Positions 1 to 8,009 of a DNA stretch of 64,000 nt are shown in pieces. Every line of letters begins with the position of its first letter. Within the stretch, counting starts at the first letter, position 1. The notes beneath the pieces were generated by a model, which was not told the DNA's origin, did no database searches, and was given only the letters and a program-made list of their open reading frames with translations. This stretch comes from Fructilactobacillus hinvesii (GTDB taxonomy: Bacteria; Bacillota; Bacilli; Lactobacillales; Lactobacillaceae). Location: positions 806,001-870,000 of the forward strand of contig NZ_CP097118.1 in the NCBI RefSeq assembly GCF_024029435.1, read 5' to 3'. Made by a program: the position numbers and the translations under genes.

Positions 1-1
1 T

Positions 2-1072
2 TATCTCGTTGATCTATTTGATTTTCAAGCTAGTCGAATCATTGTAACGTGCTTAGCTGATCATTTACTGCGGTTACAAGAAATTATTGATGCTGCAGTT
101 GCTACTGATCGACGCATTTTCTTTGCAAATGATAAATCAAAGGAAATCCTAGATACGGGGCTAGAACTTGGCAAAGTTACCAATCCTGACTCCCGATTGT
201 TCGTCAAAACGGAAAAAGAATTAAACCAGTTAGCTCCAGAACAAGTGATTATTCTGCACATTGGTCAACCTGGGGAAGCGATGCGTTCTTTAGAAGACAT
301 GGCGAGTGAAAGAAATCCACGGGTCCAAATTCAAAGTGGTGATTTAGTATTGCTAGCTACTGATCCATTTCGTTCCATGGATAATGAATGGGCTAAAACT
401 CGGGATTTAATCTACCAAGACGATGCCACGGTTGCAAGTATTGGAGAAACTTTAAACTTATCTAGTGATGCCACACGTAGTGACATTCAAATGATGACAA
501 GCTTATTACATCCGGAGTATTTTATTCCCGTTCAAGGTGAATATCATCAGATGCAGGCGGGGGCTGAGGCAGTTTATGCAACTGGCTTTCCAGCAGATCA
601 AGTGGTGCTTCCGGCTAAGGGTGATGTAATTGAGTTTACGGAAAAGGGGATGCAGCTTGCTCAAGCCGTTCCTGCTTCTGATACCATGATTGACGGGATT
701 GGGGTTGGCGACATTGGTAACATCGTTTTGAGAGACCGCAGTGTTCTGGCTCAAGACGGGGTTTTTATTGCTGTAGTCACAATTGATCGTAAAAAGAAAT
801 TAATTGTAGAGAAGCCAAAGGTAACCTCTCGTGGTTTTATTTATGCTCAATCTAATCAAAAGTTGCTTAATGAGGCAGCGAATGTGGTAGAAAAAGCCGT
901 GCGGAGCAACCTGGATAACAAGGAATTTGATTGGGGTTATCTAAAACAGGATGTTCGCGAAAAACTAAGCTCTTTCCTCTACAAAAAGACGGATCGCCGG
1001 CCAGTTATTTTGCCGGTTATTATGGAAGTTAACCAGCACCATCGGCGTTCTAAAAATAAAAAGAAAAAATAA
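2..1072 (+). CDS. rnjB: Ribonuclease J, C-terminal part (RNase J2-like)
   Basis: The reading frame is open from base 2, so the N-terminal metallo-beta-lactamase part lies outside the window; about 356 codons remain. RNase J is an endo/5'-exoribonuclease of mRNA decay and rRNA maturation. Seen here: the end of the beta-CASP domain, the motif HPEYFIPVQGEY (about 507-543), a C-terminal domain, and a basic Lys-rich tail. Active RNase J1 usually has PxHGEY at that motif; here Gln replaces His, which fits the weakly active J2 paralogue. The J2 assignment is inference, the family is firm. Neighbours (TPR gene, tuf) match the usual lactobacillar order. Confidence 0.88.
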   Translation, partial: YLVDLFDFQASRIIVTCLADHLLRLQEIIDAAVATDRRIFFANDKSKEILDTGLELGKVTNPDSRLFVKTEKELNQLAPEQVIILHIGQPGEAMRSLEDMASERNPRVQIQSGDLVLLATDPFRSMDNEWAKTRDLIYQDDATVASIGETLNLSSDATRSDIQMMTSLLHPEYFIPVQGEYHQMQAGAEAVYATGFPADQVVLPAKGDVIEFTEKGMQLAQAVPASDTMIDGIGVGDIGNIVLRDRSVLAQDGVFIAVVTIDRKKKLIVEKPKVTSRGFIYAQSNQKLLNEAANVVEKAVRSNLDNKEFDWGYLKQDVREKLSSFLYKKTDRRPVILPVIMEVNQHHRRSKNKKKK

Positions 1073-1074
1073 TT

Positions 1075-1105
1075 AAAAAGATTTGGGATCTCCCAAGTCT
1101 TTTCT
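1075..1105 (+). terminator. Terminator after RNase J
   Basis: The stem TTGGG/CCCAA has a 4-base loop, extends with an AAAGA/TCTTT flank, and is followed by TTTT. It lies just upstream of the TPR gene, so it may only attenuate read-through. Confidence 0.6.
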
Positions 1106-1127
1106 TATTTTAACGGGAGGTGTGAAG

Positions 1128-2012
1128 ATGAATGACCAACAACAGGGCCAGTTAAAGCAGGCGGAAGCAAATTTAAAGGCGGGGCAGTTTGCGCAAGCTA
1201 CGACAACGTTATTGGCTCTTTATGATGAAAGCGATGATGAAGCAATTTTAGCTCCGTTAGCTCAAGGTTTACTGGGGCAACACAAAGTCACGGAAGCAAA
1301 TCGGTTAATTGATGATCATTTTTCCTACTTTGTAAATCATCAGTTAGAACTCATGCTAGAGATTCTAGTTGCTGATCAGCGCTTTGTGGCTGCTCACATT
1401 ATTATGGAACAACTGCCAGCGGCTCAGACTGAGAAACTGCGGGGGCAATTATACCAAGCTGAAGCAGCAACTAAACCGAATGGCAAAATTGTGCGTCAAT
1501 TTAAACATCTGGGTGCTTTCCCAGTCGCAAGGCAGCGGCAAATTAGTGAACAAGCGGAGCAGTTACCAATTGATGTTTATCAAGCCGCTGTCCAACAAAA
1601 TTTGCTGGATCCAGATGTTCATCCTGTTTGGCGCTTGCAATTATTAAATAATTTAATGCGGTTACGGATTTCGACGCCGTCATCTTTTTTGTGGATTGAT
1701 GGAAAACAGTATCAAGCCGTTCCTAGTCAACTAGTTGATAGCACGGACAGTGCTGCTTATCACCAGCTGCTAGACTTATTAACCACTAAATATGGACAAA
1801 CTGATCCAATTCAACAAGCGCAATTGCAGGCATTAATGCAGGTTGAGCTTCAAAACCTTTTTCCTTTTGTTGATCAATTAGTAGATAATCCCGAACAATG
1901 GCTCACTGAATTTGAACGACAAAGTCGGGGTGAATTACCAGAAAAAGCCACGACCACCGCGGGTAAATGGTTAAATCAAGTTGAAATGTTAATGACGAAT
2001 TTAATTGATTAA
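1128..2012 (+). CDS. Tetratricopeptide-repeat-type protein, 294 aa
   Basis: The ATG at 1128 is chosen because a strong Shine-Dalgarno (GGGAGGTG) sits just before it; the frame also opens upstream at 1083, inside the terminator. The N-terminal 100 residues form short amphipathic helix pairs rich in Ala, Gln and Leu (motifs such as LKAGQFAQATTTLLALYDES), typical of TPR/HEAT-like solenoids. The rest is helical with no signal peptide or membrane segment. A TPR protein at this place between RNase J and tuf is common in lactobacilli; its molecular role is not known to me. Confidence 0.8.
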   Translation: MNDQQQGQLKQAEANLKAGQFAQATTTLLALYDESDDEAILAPLAQGLLGQHKVTEANRLIDDHFSYFVNHQLELMLEILVADQRFVAAHIIMEQLPAAQTEKLRGQLYQAEAATKPNGKIVRQFKHLGAFPVARQRQISEQAEQLPIDVYQAAVQQNLLDPDVHPVWRLQLLNNLMRLRISTPSSFLWIDGKQYQAVPSQLVDSTDSAAYHQLLDLLTTKYGQTDPIQQAQLQALMQVELQNLFPFVDQLVDNPEQWLTEFERQSRGELPEKATTTAGKWLNQVEMLMTNLID

Positions 2013-2027
2013 AACAGGGCCTAAGTA

Positions 2028-2056
2028 TTTACAAATTGGGACACAGTCGATATAAT
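2028..2056 (+). promoter_or_regulatory. tuf promoter P1
   Basis: TTTACA (2028-2033), a 17-base spacer, then a perfect TATAAT (2051-2056), about 120 bases before tuf. Confidence 0.7.
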
Positions 2057-2084
2057 ATGATAGTGAATTCTTTGAGGTAATCCC

Positions 2085-2112
2085 TTTATCTTTTCCCGTT
2101 ATGTTGTATAAT
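2085..2112 (+). promoter_or_regulatory. tuf promoter P2 (candidate)
   Basis: A second perfect TATAAT (2107-2112) lies downstream of a poor -35 (TTTATC, 2085-2090, 16-base spacer). Tandem promoters would suit a gene as heavily expressed as tuf. Confidence 0.5.
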
Positions 2113-2176
2113 AGGTGTAAAGATACTTTGGAGTTATCCAAAGAACGTCTTACGAAAATCATAGGAGGGTTTCATA

Positions 2177-3364
2177 ATGGCAAAAGAACATTACGAAAGA
2201 ACAAAGCCCCACGTTAATATTGGTACTATTGGCCATATTGACCACGGGAAGACTACTTTAACTGCAGCAATTTCAAAAGTATTGTCAGAAAAAGGTTTAG
2301 CTAAGGCTGAAGACTTTGCTGATATCGATGCTGCTCCAGAAGAAAAAGAACGTGGTATTACTATTAATACTGCCCACATCGAATACGAAACTGAAAAGCG
2401 TCACTACGCTCATATCGATGCTCCTGGACACGCCGATTATGTTAAGAACATGATTACTGGTGCTGCTCAAATGGATGGTGCGATCTTAGTTGTTGCCGCA
2501 ACTGATGGTCCTATGCCACAAACTCGTGAACACATCTTGTTAGCTAAACAAGTTGGTGTTGACCATATCATCGTCTTCTTAAACAAGATTGACATGGTGG
2601 ATGATGACGAACTGATCGACTTAGTTGAAATGGAAGTTCGTGAATTATTATCAGAATATGGTTACGATGGGGACAATGTTCCGGTTATCCGTGGTTCTGC
2701 TTTGAAAGCCTTAAACGGTGACAAAGAAGCTGAAGCACAAATCATGAAGTTGATGGATACTGTTGACGAATACATCCCAACTCCAGACCGTGACGAAGAC
2801 AAGCCATTCTTGATGCCTATTGAAGACGTATTTACGATTACTGGTCGTGGTACTGTTGCTTCAGGTCGGATCGATCGTGGTACTGTTAAAGTCGGTGACG
2901 AAGTTGAAATCGTTGGTTTAGTGCCTGACATTATCAAGTCTACTGTTACTGGTCTTGAAATGTTCCGTAAGACCCTTGACCTTGGTGAAGCTGGGGACAA
3001 CGTTGGTGTCTTACTTCGTGGTGTTAACCGTGATCAAGTTGTTCGTGGTCAAGTACTTGCAGCTCCTGGCTCAGTTAAGACTCATGAAAAGTTCACTGCC
3101 GAAGTGTACATCATGACCAAAGAAGAAGGTGGACGTCACACTCCATTCTTCTCAAACTACCGTCCACAATTCTACTTCCACACTACTGATGTTACTGGTG
3201 TGATTGAATTAGATAAGGACAAAGAAATGGTTATGCCTGGTGATAACGTTACGTTCCACGTTGAATTAACGAAGCCAGTTGCCATTGAAAAAGGAACTAA
3301 GTTCACTATTCGTGAAGGTGGACACACTGTTGGTGCCGGTACTGTTACTGAAATCGATGACTAA
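2177..3364 (+). CDS. tuf: Elongation factor Tu
   Basis: EF-Tu is the GTPase that brings aminoacyl-tRNA to the ribosomal A site. All G motifs are present: GHIDHGKTT (residues about 19-27), the effector region RGITIN, DAPGH, and NKID. Domains 2 and 3 follow, and the length (395 aa) is normal. The SD AGGAGG lies 8 bases before the ATG. Codon use is strongly biased to the pairs typical of highly expressed genes (GGT, CGT, GAA, GTT). It is a single-gene unit with its own promoters and a strong terminator. Confidence 0.99.
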   Translation: MAKEHYERTKPHVNIGTIGHIDHGKTTLTAAISKVLSEKGLAKAEDFADIDAAPEEKERGITINTAHIEYETEKRHYAHIDAPGHADYVKNMITGAAQMDGAILVVAATDGPMPQTREHILLAKQVGVDHIIVFLNKIDMVDDDELIDLVEMEVRELLSEYGYDGDNVPVIRGSALKALNGDKEAEAQIMKLMDTVDEYIPTPDRDEDKPFLMPIEDVFTITGRGTVASGRIDRGTVKVGDEVEIVGLVPDIIKSTVTGLEMFRKTLDLGEAGDNVGVLLRGVNRDQVVRGQVLAAPGSVKTHEKFTAEVYIMTKEEGGRHTPFFSNYRPQFYFHTTDVTGVIELDKDKEMVMPGDNVTFHVELTKPVAIEKGTKFTIREGGHTVGAGTVTEIDD

Positions 3365-3377
3365 TAGTTCTCTTGAG

Positions 3378-3408
3378 AAAGGCCGAAGACGTTGTCTTCG
3401 GCCTTTTT
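3378..3408 (+). terminator. tuf terminator
   Basis: The stem AAAGGCCGAAGAC/GTCTTCGGCC(TTT) has a GTT loop and ends in TTTTT: a strong intrinsic terminator. Confidence 0.93.
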
Positions 3409-3417
3409 CTATTGCTG

Positions 3418-3452
3418 TAAATGTTTACATTTAGACGGGGATACGTTAGAAT
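3418..3452 (+). promoter_or_regulatory. tig promoter with overlapping palindrome
   Basis: TTTACA (3424-3429), 17-base spacer, TAGAAT (3447-3452). A perfect palindrome, TAAATGT-TT-ACATTTA (3418-3433), covers the -35, so a repressor site is possible. It does not resemble CtsR or HrcA boxes. Confidence 0.55.
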
Positions 3453-3510
3453 GGGAATGTATCTTAATTACTTGAAGAAACGTTTGTTTTTTCATGTTGG
3501 AGGAATTTAA

Positions 3511-4821
3511 ATGGCAGATTGGTTAAAAAAAGAAGCAAATAAAGGCGAATTAAAATTTGAAATTGGTTTAGACGACATTAAAACTGGTTTAGACCAAGCC
3601 TTTAAAAAGAACAAAAAGAATCTTAACGTTCCTGGTTTCCGGAAGGGAAAAGTTTCTCGTCATGTCTTTGATCAAATGTACGGTGAAGAAGCTTTATACC
3701 AAGATGCACTTAACATCTTACTTCCAGAAGCTTACGCTGGGGCAGTGGCTGATGCTGGCATTGAAGCAGTTGGTCAACCACAAATTAGCGTAGAATCGAT
3801 GGAAAAAGGGAAACCATGGGTTTTAAAAGCTGAAGTGAGCGTAAAGCCCGAAGTTAAATTAGGTGAATATAAAGGGGTTTCTGTTCCAAAACAAAACACC
3901 CGTGTTTACAAAAAAGACGTTGATGCTAAGTTAGAATCAATGAGAGAAAACCAAGCTGAATTAGTCTTAGTTGACCGTCCTGCTAAAAACGGTGACACGG
4001 TTACGATTGATTTTGATGGTTCCATTGATGGAGACCACTTTGAAGGTGGCAAAGCTAACAACTACTCTCTAGAACTTGGCTCTGGTTCCTTTATTCCTGG
4101 CTTTGAAGATCAATTAGTTGGCCACAAAGCTGGCGATGACGTACAAGTTAAGGTAACCTTCCCGAAGGATTACCAACAAAAAGACTTAGCAGGTAAGGAA
4201 GCAATCTTTGACACTAAGATTCATGAAGTTAAAGAAAAGCAATTACCAACCCTTGACGATGAATTTGCTAAAGATGTTGACGAAGACGTTGATACTTTGG
4301 ACGAATTAAAAGACAAGGTTAAAAAAGAATTAAAGGAACAAAAAGAAACTAGTGCTCACGACGCATTACAAAATGATGCCGTGAAGGTTGCTGTTGCTAA
4401 TGCTACGGTTGAGGATATCCCTCAAGCAATGCTTGATGAAGACGTTCAACGGCAAATGGATCAGTACTTAGCTGGAATTCAACAGCAAGGAATTTCAGCT
4501 GACATGTACTTCAAGTTAACGGGAACAAGTCAAGATGATTTGAAGAAACAATTTGAATCCGGAGCTCCTGAACGAGTTAAGACTAGCTTAGTTTTAGAAG
4601 CCATTGTTAAGGCTGAAAAGATTGAACCAAGCGACGAAGAAGTTGAAAAACAAGTGAAAGACTTAGCTGAACAATACGGGATGAAGGAAGAAGCCGTTCG
4701 TGGTGCTCTTTCTGATGACATGTTGAAGCACGACATTGCCATTGAAAAAGCCGTTGATTTGATTACTGATGATGCTAAGCAAGTGGATGCCAATTCTAGT
4801 AAAGACGATGACAAAGAATAA
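3511..4821 (+). CDS. tig: Trigger factor
   Basis: Ribosome-bound chaperone and FKBP-type peptidyl-prolyl isomerase for nascent chains. The N-terminal ribosome-binding domain carries the signature region [11 protein letters not shown] (about 41-51). The PPIase domain lies around residues 150-240 ([29 protein letters not shown]). A long charged helical C-terminal domain follows, with an acidic tail. Length 436 aa is normal. SD GGAGGA precedes the ATG. It has its own promoter and terminator and lies before clpX, as in many Firmicutes. Confidence 0.98.
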   Translation: MADWLKKEANKGELKFEIGLDDIKTGLDQAFKKNKKNLNVPGFRKGKVSRHVFDQMYGEEALYQDALNILLPEAYAGAVADAGIEAVGQPQISVESMEKGKPWVLKAEVSVKPEVKLGEYKGVSVPKQNTRVYKKDVDAKLESMRENQAELVLVDRPAKNGDTVTIDFDGSIDGDHFEGGKANNYSLELGSGSFIPGFEDQLVGHKAGDDVQVKVTFPKDYQQKDLAGKEAIFDTKIHEVKEKQLPTLDDEFAKDVDEDVDTLDELKDKVKKELKEQKETSAHDALQNDAVKVAVANATVEDIPQAMLDEDVQRQMDQYLAGIQQQGISADMYFKLTGTSQDDLKKQFESGAPERVKTSLVLEAIVKAEKIEPSDEEVEKQVKDLAEQYGMKEEAVRGALSDDMLKHDIAIEKAVDLITDDAKQVDANSSKDDDKE

Positions 4822-4838
4822 TTAATTTTATCATTTTA

Positions 4839-4876
4839 AAAGATCATGTTGATGTTGATCAACATGGTCTTTTTTG
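4839..4876 (+). terminator. tig terminator
   Basis: The hairpin arms AGATCATGTTGA and TCAACATGGTCT face each other, followed by TTTTTT. Confidence 0.88.
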
Positions 4877-4890
4877 ATAAACAAACTTTT

Positions 4891-4918
4891 TTGCAAGCCC
4901 TCCGCTTTATGGTATAGT
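4891..4918 (+). promoter_or_regulatory. clpX promoter
   Basis: TTGCAA (4891-4896), 16-base spacer, TATAGT (4913-4918). No CtsR operator (tandem GGTCAAA) was seen beside it. Confidence 0.6.
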
Positions 4919-4965
4919 TTGAAAAGACGCTTTTGACTTAGATTAAGAAGTAAGGGGACAGAGAC

Positions 4966-6255
4966 ATGTTTGATGACGATGATAATAGTAAAGCAGTGCG
5001 CTGTTCGTTCTGTGGTAAAACCCAAGATCAAGTAAAAAAAATCGTTGCTGGTCCCGGTGTTTACATTTGTAATGAGTGCATTGATTTATGTGAACAAATC
5101 ATTTCTGATGAGTTAAAAGAACAAGGAAATTCTGAAGCAATTCAAGTTCTAACTCCAGAAGAAATCGTAAACCGGTTAGATGATTATGTGATTGGGCAAA
5201 CGGAAGCCAAAAAAACTTTGGCGGTAGCGGTTTATAATCACTATCTGCGGATTAAAGATTTAGATCGTGATGAAGCAGAGGATACTGATGGAGACGAACA
5301 AGCTTACCAGAACGTTGAATCTGATACGGAGATTCAAAAGAGTAACATTTGTATGATTGGATCCACTGGATCTGGTAAAACTTACATTGCGCAAACCTTA
5401 GCCAATATTATTAACGTTCCGTTTGCAATTGCCGATGCAACTACGCTAACTGAAGCTGGTTACGTGGGTGAAGACGTGGAAAATATCCTGTTAAAGTTAT
5501 TGCAAAACGCTAACTTTGATGTAGAACGTGCTGAAAAAGGGATTATCTACATCGATGAAATTGATAAGATCGCTAAAAAGAGTGAGAATGTTTCGATTAC
5601 GCGGGACGTATCTGGAGAAGGGGTACAACAGTCACTGTTAAAGATCTTAGAAGGAACGGTTGCTAACGTTCCACCTAAAGGAGGGCGGAAGAACCCCCAA
5701 CAAGACTTCATTAAGGTGGATACGAAAAACATCCTCTTCATCGTGGGGGGAGCTTTTCCAGGCATCCAAGATATCGTAAAACACCGGTTGGGTGATCAAA
5801 CGATTGGATTTGGTTCCAACCGACACGAGGTGATTGCGGAAAGTGACGATGACCTGATGCAGCAAGTGATTCCAGAAGACCTGATGAAATTCGGGTTGAT
5901 TCCGGAATTTATTGGTCGTTTACCTATTTTAACGGAACTAAATAAACTGGATGAGGAAGATTTAGTTCGGATTTTAACGGAACCTAAAAATGCCTTGGTT
6001 AAGCAGTATCAAAAATTGTTGGCCTTACAAGGTGTGAAACTGACTTTTGAAAAACCAGCCTTACAAGAAATGGCTCAAGAAGCAATTAGTCGCAATACTG
6101 GTGCCCGAGGACTGCGGTCCATTATCGAAAGTGTTATGAGAGACATCATGTTTGCCATTCCAAGCAGAAAAGATATTGAAGAGGTCGTTGTAACCAAGGA
6201 CACGGTAGTTAACCATACCGAACCGAAACTGGTGTTAAAGAAAAAAGTTAAATAA
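4966..6255 (+). CDS. clpX: ATP-dependent Clp protease ATP-binding subunit ClpX
   Basis: AAA+ unfoldase that feeds substrates to ClpP. The N-terminal zinc-binding domain has Cys13, Cys16, Cys35 and Cys38 in CxxC pairs. Walker A is GSTGSGKT, the pore loop is GYVGEDVE, Walker B is IIYIDEIDK, the RKH-type loop is IVKHRLG, and EFIGRLP carries the Arg finger region. Length 429 aa is normal. The SD is AGGGGA. It is followed after 19 bases by ysxC, so the two are probably co-transcribed. Confidence 0.98.
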   Translation: MFDDDDNSKAVRCSFCGKTQDQVKKIVAGPGVYICNECIDLCEQIISDELKEQGNSEAIQVLTPEEIVNRLDDYVIGQTEAKKTLAVAVYNHYLRIKDLDRDEAEDTDGDEQAYQNVESDTEIQKSNICMIGSTGSGKTYIAQTLANIINVPFAIADATTLTEAGYVGEDVENILLKLLQNANFDVERAEKGIIYIDEIDKIAKKSENVSITRDVSGEGVQQSLLKILEGTVANVPPKGGRKNPQQDFIKVDTKNILFIVGGAFPGIQDIVKHRLGDQTIGFGSNRHEVIAESDDDLMQQVIPEDLMKFGLIPEFIGRLPILTELNKLDEEDLVRILTEPKNALVKQYQKLLALQGVKLTFEKPALQEMAQEAISRNTGARGLRSIIESVMRDIMFAIPSRKDIEEVVVTKDTVVNHTEPKLVLKKKVK

Positions 6256-6274
6256 CCAGCGAAAGAGGATTGAA

Positions 6275-6859
6275 ATGAAAGTAACTGATGTGGAAATGGT
6301 CATGAGTGCCGTAGATCCCAAACAATATCCCACGACTGGCCATCCAGAAATTGGTTTTTTAGGTCGTTCCAACGTGGGGAAATCGTCGTTAACGAATGTA
6401 TTGATGAATCGGAAGGATTATGCGCATACGTCAGGCCAACCTGGTAAGACGCAGACTTTAAACTTTTATGAGATTAATCACTCCATGTACTTTGTTGATG
6501 TACCAGGATATGGGTATGCCAAGGTTTCTAAAACGGAACGGGAAAAATGGGCTACGATGATTGAAACCTATTTGACGCAAAGAAAAACGTTGCGTGGTGT
6601 GATTAATTTAATTGACGGACGTCACGAACCAAGTGATTATGATTTTCAAATGCGGGACTGGTTGGACTATTACCACATTCCAGTTTTATACGTGGCCACT
6701 AAAGTCGATAAACTGGCGAAGAGCAAAATTCCCCACCAGCAACAAATGTTACGCCGAGAATTAGAATTAGATGAAGATGAGCCCCTTGTAATGTTTTCAG
6801 CCAAAACCAAGATCGGTCAGGATCAGATTGAGGCATGGATTGAACAACAGGCGCATTAA
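6275..6859 (+). CDS. ysxC: Ribosome biogenesis GTP-binding protein YsxC/EngB
   Basis: Small TRAFAC GTPase needed for late 50S assembly. Seen: P-loop GRSNVGKSS, switch I region TSGQPGKTQT, G3 DVPGYGYAKVS, G4 TKVDK and G5 FSAK. Length 194 aa matches the family. It is the last gene of the clpX unit and is followed by a strong terminator. Confidence 0.97.
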   Translation: MKVTDVEMVMSAVDPKQYPTTGHPEIGFLGRSNVGKSSLTNVLMNRKDYAHTSGQPGKTQTLNFYEINHSMYFVDVPGYGYAKVSKTEREKWATMIETYLTQRKTLRGVINLIDGRHEPSDYDFQMRDWLDYYHIPVLYVATKVDKLAKSKIPHQQQMLRRELELDEDEPLVMFSAKTKIGQDQIEAWIEQQAH

Positions 6860-6860
6860 A

Positions 6861-6898
6861 AAATGGATCATTGGAAATTTTCCAATGATCCATTTTTT
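6861..6898 (+). terminator. Terminator after ysxC
   Basis: Near-perfect hairpin AAATGGATCATTGGAAA/TTTCCAATGATCCATTT ending in TTTTTT. Confidence 0.92.
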
Positions 6899-6967
6899 GC
6901 TTATGGGGAAGAAGCAACTAAATTTGTGATTAACAGGCCGATCAGTCAAAATCTTTCGTTTTTTACA

Positions 6968-6997
6968 TTGCAATGAATTATTACACAAGAGTATAAT
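6968..6997 (+). promoter_or_regulatory. Promoter of the TetR-type gene
   Basis: TTGCAA (6968-6973), 18-base spacer, TATAAT (6992-6997). The leader to the ATG at 7091 is about 85 bases, which leaves room for an operator. Confidence 0.6.
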
Positions 6998-7090
6998 AAG
7001 CTAGAATAGAACTAATTGTAATGTCCATTTTGCTGCTAGATTACAGTACTTCATTCTAAGTTAGTAAATGGGCAGGAAAAGGAAGAATCA

Positions 7091-7612
7091 ATGGCAACAG
7101 ATCGGAGAGTAGTTAAAACTAGAACCGCGATTGCTTCCAGTTTTAAACGATTGCTGGAAAGTACCGACTTAGAAAATATTACAATTAAAATGATTTGTGA
7201 TGAAGCAAACATCGGGCGGAAAACGTTTTATTTACATTTTGCGGATAAATATGAATTAATGGATCAGTTTTTGAATTTCCATTTAAAACATTTATTTGCA
7301 GCTTGTCAAGGATTACAACCAGACAACGTGGAAGGAAAAGCGCTAATTTGGCTTCAATTTTTTCAAGAGAATCAACATTTTTTTGCCAGTCTCTTTAAAA
7401 GTAGTTCGTCCTACTTATTTCGGAAGAAATTTAATGATTTTACCCGCCAATCTCTAATCGATAAGAATCTTGATCTTGACTCTACGGAGGTTGATTTCAT
7501 TGACTATGGCATTGACGGTTTAATGGAAGAGTTAGTAGTGGAAAATAATTTTACTGACTTACCAGTTCTAGCCCACCGAATTGCAACTATTTTAATGAAG
7601 TTTTATCACTAA
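7091..7612 (+). CDS. TetR/AcrR-family transcriptional regulator
   Basis: Residues about 8-52 form the TetR DNA-binding domain: TRTAIASSFKRLLES, then NITIKMICDEANIGRKTFYLHF, the usual helix-turn-helix ending in YxHF. The C-terminal helical ligand domain is short (173 aa in all) and of the DhaS/YxaF-like TetR_C type. No target gene lies beside it in the same direction: the next gene is on the other strand and uvrC follows, so it probably acts on itself or at a distance. The ligand is unknown. Confidence 0.88.
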   Translation: MATDRRVVKTRTAIASSFKRLLESTDLENITIKMICDEANIGRKTFYLHFADKYELMDQFLNFHLKHLFAACQGLQPDNVEGKALIWLQFFQENQHFFASLFKSSSSYLFRKKFNDFTRQSLIDKNLDLDSTEVDFIDYGIDGLMEELVVENNFTDLPVLAHRIATILMKFYH

Positions 7613-7655
7613 TTTTTGGTAAAAAGCTGGGTATGGAGCATAAAGGGGAGGCTAC

Positions 7656-7688
7656 TAAAAAAGGATTGACTAGGTAGCAGTCAATCCT
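7656..7688 (-). terminator. Terminator of the small minus-strand gene
   Basis: The stem AGGATTGACT/AGTCAATCCT (7662-7671 with 7679-7688) has an A-run on the + side at 7656-7661, which reads as a T-tract on the minus strand. Confidence 0.8.
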
Positions 7689-7693
7689 CATCT

Positions 7694-7864
7694 TTATTTC
7701 TGATCCTTTTTAAAGAACCGGTCGTGGCGCTTGGCTTCGGTATCCCGGTCTTCAGCATCATCTTTTTTCATATAATCACTGCGGAGGTTATCCTTGGGGT
7801 TAATCTTCGCGAATTTATTTAACATTTCGTCTAAATCGGCTTGCTTATTAATGTGTAATCCCAT
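7694..7864 (-). CDS. Small conserved-type cytosolic protein, 56 aa (possibly SPJ_0845 family)
   Basis: A 57-codon frame with a good SD (AAAGGAG about 8 bases before the ATG), a promoter and its own terminator supports a real gene. The product begins MGLHINKQADLDEMLNKF and ends in a highly charged tail rich in Asp, Arg and Lys. There are no Cys and no membrane segment. The opening MGL...K..DLD.ML..FA recalls the SPJ_0845 family of short Lactobacillales proteins, but I name this from memory and cannot check it. Function is unknown. Confidence 0.78.
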   Translation of the reverse strand: MGLHINKQADLDEMLNKFAKINPKDNLRSDYMKKDDAEDRDTEAKRHDRFFKKDQK

Positions 7865-7885
7865 TTTCTTCACTCCTTTGGCCCT

Positions 7886-7914
7886 ATGATAGCAAAAAGG
7901 GCGCTGCTTGTCAT
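7886..7914 (-). promoter_or_regulatory. Promoter of the 56-aa gene
   Basis: Read on the minus strand: ATGACA (7914-7909), 17-base spacer, TATCAT (7891-7886). It lies just upstream of the SD. Confidence 0.55.
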
Positions 7915-8009
7915 TTAGTTACTCATCTATGACTGCTATTTAGTTATACAAATCAGGTTAAATTACCTATAATTATAGGGGATATTTTGCAAAGAAAGGA
8001 GGAAATCTG

